This document shows positions 7,647 through 8,240 of a stretch of 8,240 bases of DNA, piece by piece. The stretch is from positions 1 through 8,240 of the forward strand of contig DKMQ01000096.1 in the NCBI GenBank assembly GCA_002470565.1, given 5' to 3'. The DNA comes from Oceanospirillaceae bacterium UBA7410. GTDB lineage: Bacteria > Pseudomonadota > Gammaproteobacteria > Pseudomonadales > Balneatricaceae. The notes beneath the pieces were generated by a model. It saw only the letters and a program-made list of their open reading frames with translations. It was not told the origin of the DNA and ran no database searches. Position 1 is the first letter of the stretch, and each line of letters starts with the position of its first letter. The translations under genes and the position numbers were made by a program.

Positions 7647-7676
7647 ATTATGTTAATGGTCTGTTTTATCTAACAA
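7647..7676 (-). promoter_or_regulatory. Predicted rne promoter
   Basis: On the minus strand TTGTTA (7676-7671, 4 of 6) and CATAAT (7652-7647, 5 of 6) are 18 bp apart. Transcription would begin near 7640, inside the palindrome TGCAC-T-GTGCA (7630-7640), giving a leader of about 130 bases. E. coli rne has several promoters, so others further upstream are possible; none is convincing by eye. Confidence 0.4.
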
Positions 7677-7681
7677 TATCA

Positions 7682-7705
7682 AACATATAGGTTAACCTTT
7701 ATGTT
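7682..7705. promoter_or_regulatory. 24-bp near-perfect palindrome between rne and rluC
   Basis: The left half (AACATA-T-AGGTT, 7682-7693) matches the reverse complement of the right half (7694-7705) at 11 of 12 positions; only the 7688/7699 pair fails. The core AGGTTAACCT is perfect, and GTTAAC recurs at 7703-7708, exactly 12 bp after the copy at 7691-7696. It is centred about 54 bp upstream of the predicted rne start, a typical place for a dimeric activator or repressor. The cognate protein is unknown. Confidence 0.5.
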
Positions 7706-7774
7706 AACTCACCAGCAGCTTCGTTAAAATTTTAAAAAAGCCCTGTTTATTCTATTTAGTTGTTACTATTTTTT

Positions 7775-7801
7775 GTGCTTACTTCAGCACTGTAATTTTT
7801 T
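7775..7801 (+). terminator. Weak terminator-like hairpin in the rne-rluC gap
   Basis: GTGCT (7775-7779), a 6-base loop, AGCAC (7786-7790), then TGTAA and six T (7796-7801). The stem is only 5 bp and the T-run starts 5 bases late. If real it would stop plus-strand transcripts antisense to the rne leader from reaching rluC. Confidence 0.22.
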
Positions 7802-7861
7802 CAGACCGATCCATGGGTAGGGTACATCCACACCTAAACACCAAGCATAAATTAATTCGCC

Positions 7862-8068
7862 GTAACTGGGTAAAACGGGTGGTTTTACGTTAAATAACTG
7901 GGAATACCCCAAGTTACAGCCTATTTCATTTGGATTTTGCGGTCTCGGTGTATACATCGAGTGTTAACGGCAAAATCAACGGGTTGGATTTGTCAAACCC
8001 CACCTAAAAATTTGTTTACTGAATTGGGCCATTAAATTTCTTGCCCATTAACTGATTTATTCTCAGTT
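7862..8068. other. Densely structured non-coding region (candidate leader or small RNA)
   Basis: Five stem-loops lie in about 200 bp without a gene. (1) GTAAAAC-GGGTG-GTTTTAC, 7870-7888, perfect 7 bp. (2) TAACTGGG-AATAC-CCC(a)AGTTA, 7895-7916, 8 bp with one bulge. (3) GATTTTGC/GCAAAATC (7933-7940 with 7970-7977), enclosing CTCGGTG-TATA-CATCGAG (7944-7961). (4) GGGTT/AACCC (7981-7985 with 7996-8000). (5) AACTGA/TCAGTT (8050-8055 with 8063-8068). It could be the far part of the rne leader (minus), the rluC leader (plus) or a separate RNA. No strong promoter is visible on either strand, so the transcribed strand is unknown. The rest of the 7512-8135 gap shows nothing else I can support. Confidence 0.4.
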
Positions 8069-8135
8069 TCAGTGGTCGCTATGTTACCATTCGCGCCCTT
8101 ACCTCGCAATTAATAAAGCCATTAGTTTTTCATTT

Positions 8136-8240
8136 ATGCAACAAAAGCCAACTCCCCCCCCAGAATTAACCGCTACTGCCGTTAAATATGTCTCTATAGA
8201 TGAAGATAGAGCAGGTCAGCGTATCGATAACTTTCTTATG
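8136..8240 (+). CDS. rluC: 23S rRNA pseudouridine synthase RluC, N-terminal fragment (3' truncated by window edge)
   Basis: RluC makes pseudouridines 955, 2504 and 2580 in 23S rRNA (E. coli numbering). Only 35 codons are present. VKYVSIDEDRAGQRIDNFLM aligns with the E. coli start of the S4 RNA-binding domain (ITADEAGQRIDNFLR). Divergent position next to rne is the conserved gammaproteobacterial arrangement and supports the call. The ATG at 8136 is the only in-frame start before the S4 motif; no good ribosome site is seen (AT-rich TTAGTTTTTCATTT before it). Codons 7-9 contain a run of eight C (8154-8161) encoding prolines, a possible slippage site. The catalytic domain lies outside the window. 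Confidence 0.9.
   Translation, partial: MQQKPTPPPELTATAVKYVSIDEDRAGQRIDNFLM

Noticed and set aside
7390..7656. Plus-strand 88-codon frame opposite the rne start and leader
   Set aside because: Opposite conserved rne codons and the leader hairpins; no family signal.
7813..7893. 26-codon basic mini-ORF (starts MGRVHPHLN)
   Set aside because: No ribosome site, overlaps the stem-loops and is of a length expected by chance.
7990..8020. TTGTCA (7990-7995) as an rluC -35 box, and TTGACA on the opposite strand
   Set aside because: No acceptable -10 hexamer at 16-18 bp on either strand; the closest plus-strand match (TTTACT) needs a 19-bp spacer.

Overview
The window looks like a stretch of core chromosome from a moderately AT-rich gammaproteobacterium. 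The gene order comEC - lpxK - ycaR - kdsB - murB >< rne <> rluC is the conserved block known from Pseudomonas and its relatives, in a slimmed-down form. The protein sequences (LpxK, KdsB, type I MurB, RNase E with a long Arg-rich and acidic tail) are typical of marine or Pseudomonadales/Cellvibrionales-like gammaproteobacteria. The exact taxon cannot be fixed from this sequence alone. I see no mobile element, tRNA, rRNA, CRISPR array or sign of horizontal transfer.

Left part (2-1387): the C-terminal part of ComEC, the inner-membrane DNA-uptake channel. It is open to the left window edge, so its true start lies outside. A 175-bp gap follows, with a strong sigma70-like promoter and an inverted repeat overlapping its -35 element. 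In many relatives exbB/exbD or msbA lies in this position; here neither is present.

Centre (1563-4650): a tightly packed plus-strand operon for envelope precursors. LpxK is the lipid A 4'-kinase. YcaR is a small Trm112-like protein. KdsB activates Kdo, and MurB reduces UDP-GlcNAc-enolpyruvate for peptidoglycan. YcaR/KdsB overlap by 1 base (TAATG) and KdsB/MurB by 4 bases (ATGA), so translation is probably coupled. The operon links LPS inner-core/lipid A synthesis with peptidoglycan synthesis.

Right part (4647-8240): rne (RNase E, minus strand) converges on murB so closely that the two stop codons share one TTAA palindrome. The rne terminator appears to lie inside the murB coding region. Rne has the full catalytic half, the zinc-link cysteines, a membrane-binding helix, an Arg-rich RNA-binding segment, a long acidic low-complexity tail and a terminal NDPR-type motif. 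Upstream is a 624-bp non-coding divergent region between rne and rluC, of which only the first 105 bases of rluC are in the window.

The divergent region holds a leader that looks like the autoregulatory rne 5' UTR, a likely rne promoter, a 24-bp near-perfect palindrome, and about 200 bp dense in stem-loops. One of those stem-loops has two copies of TAACTGGG competing for the same complement. These non-coding structures are the most interesting part of the window. The protein-coding genes are ordinary members of well-known families.
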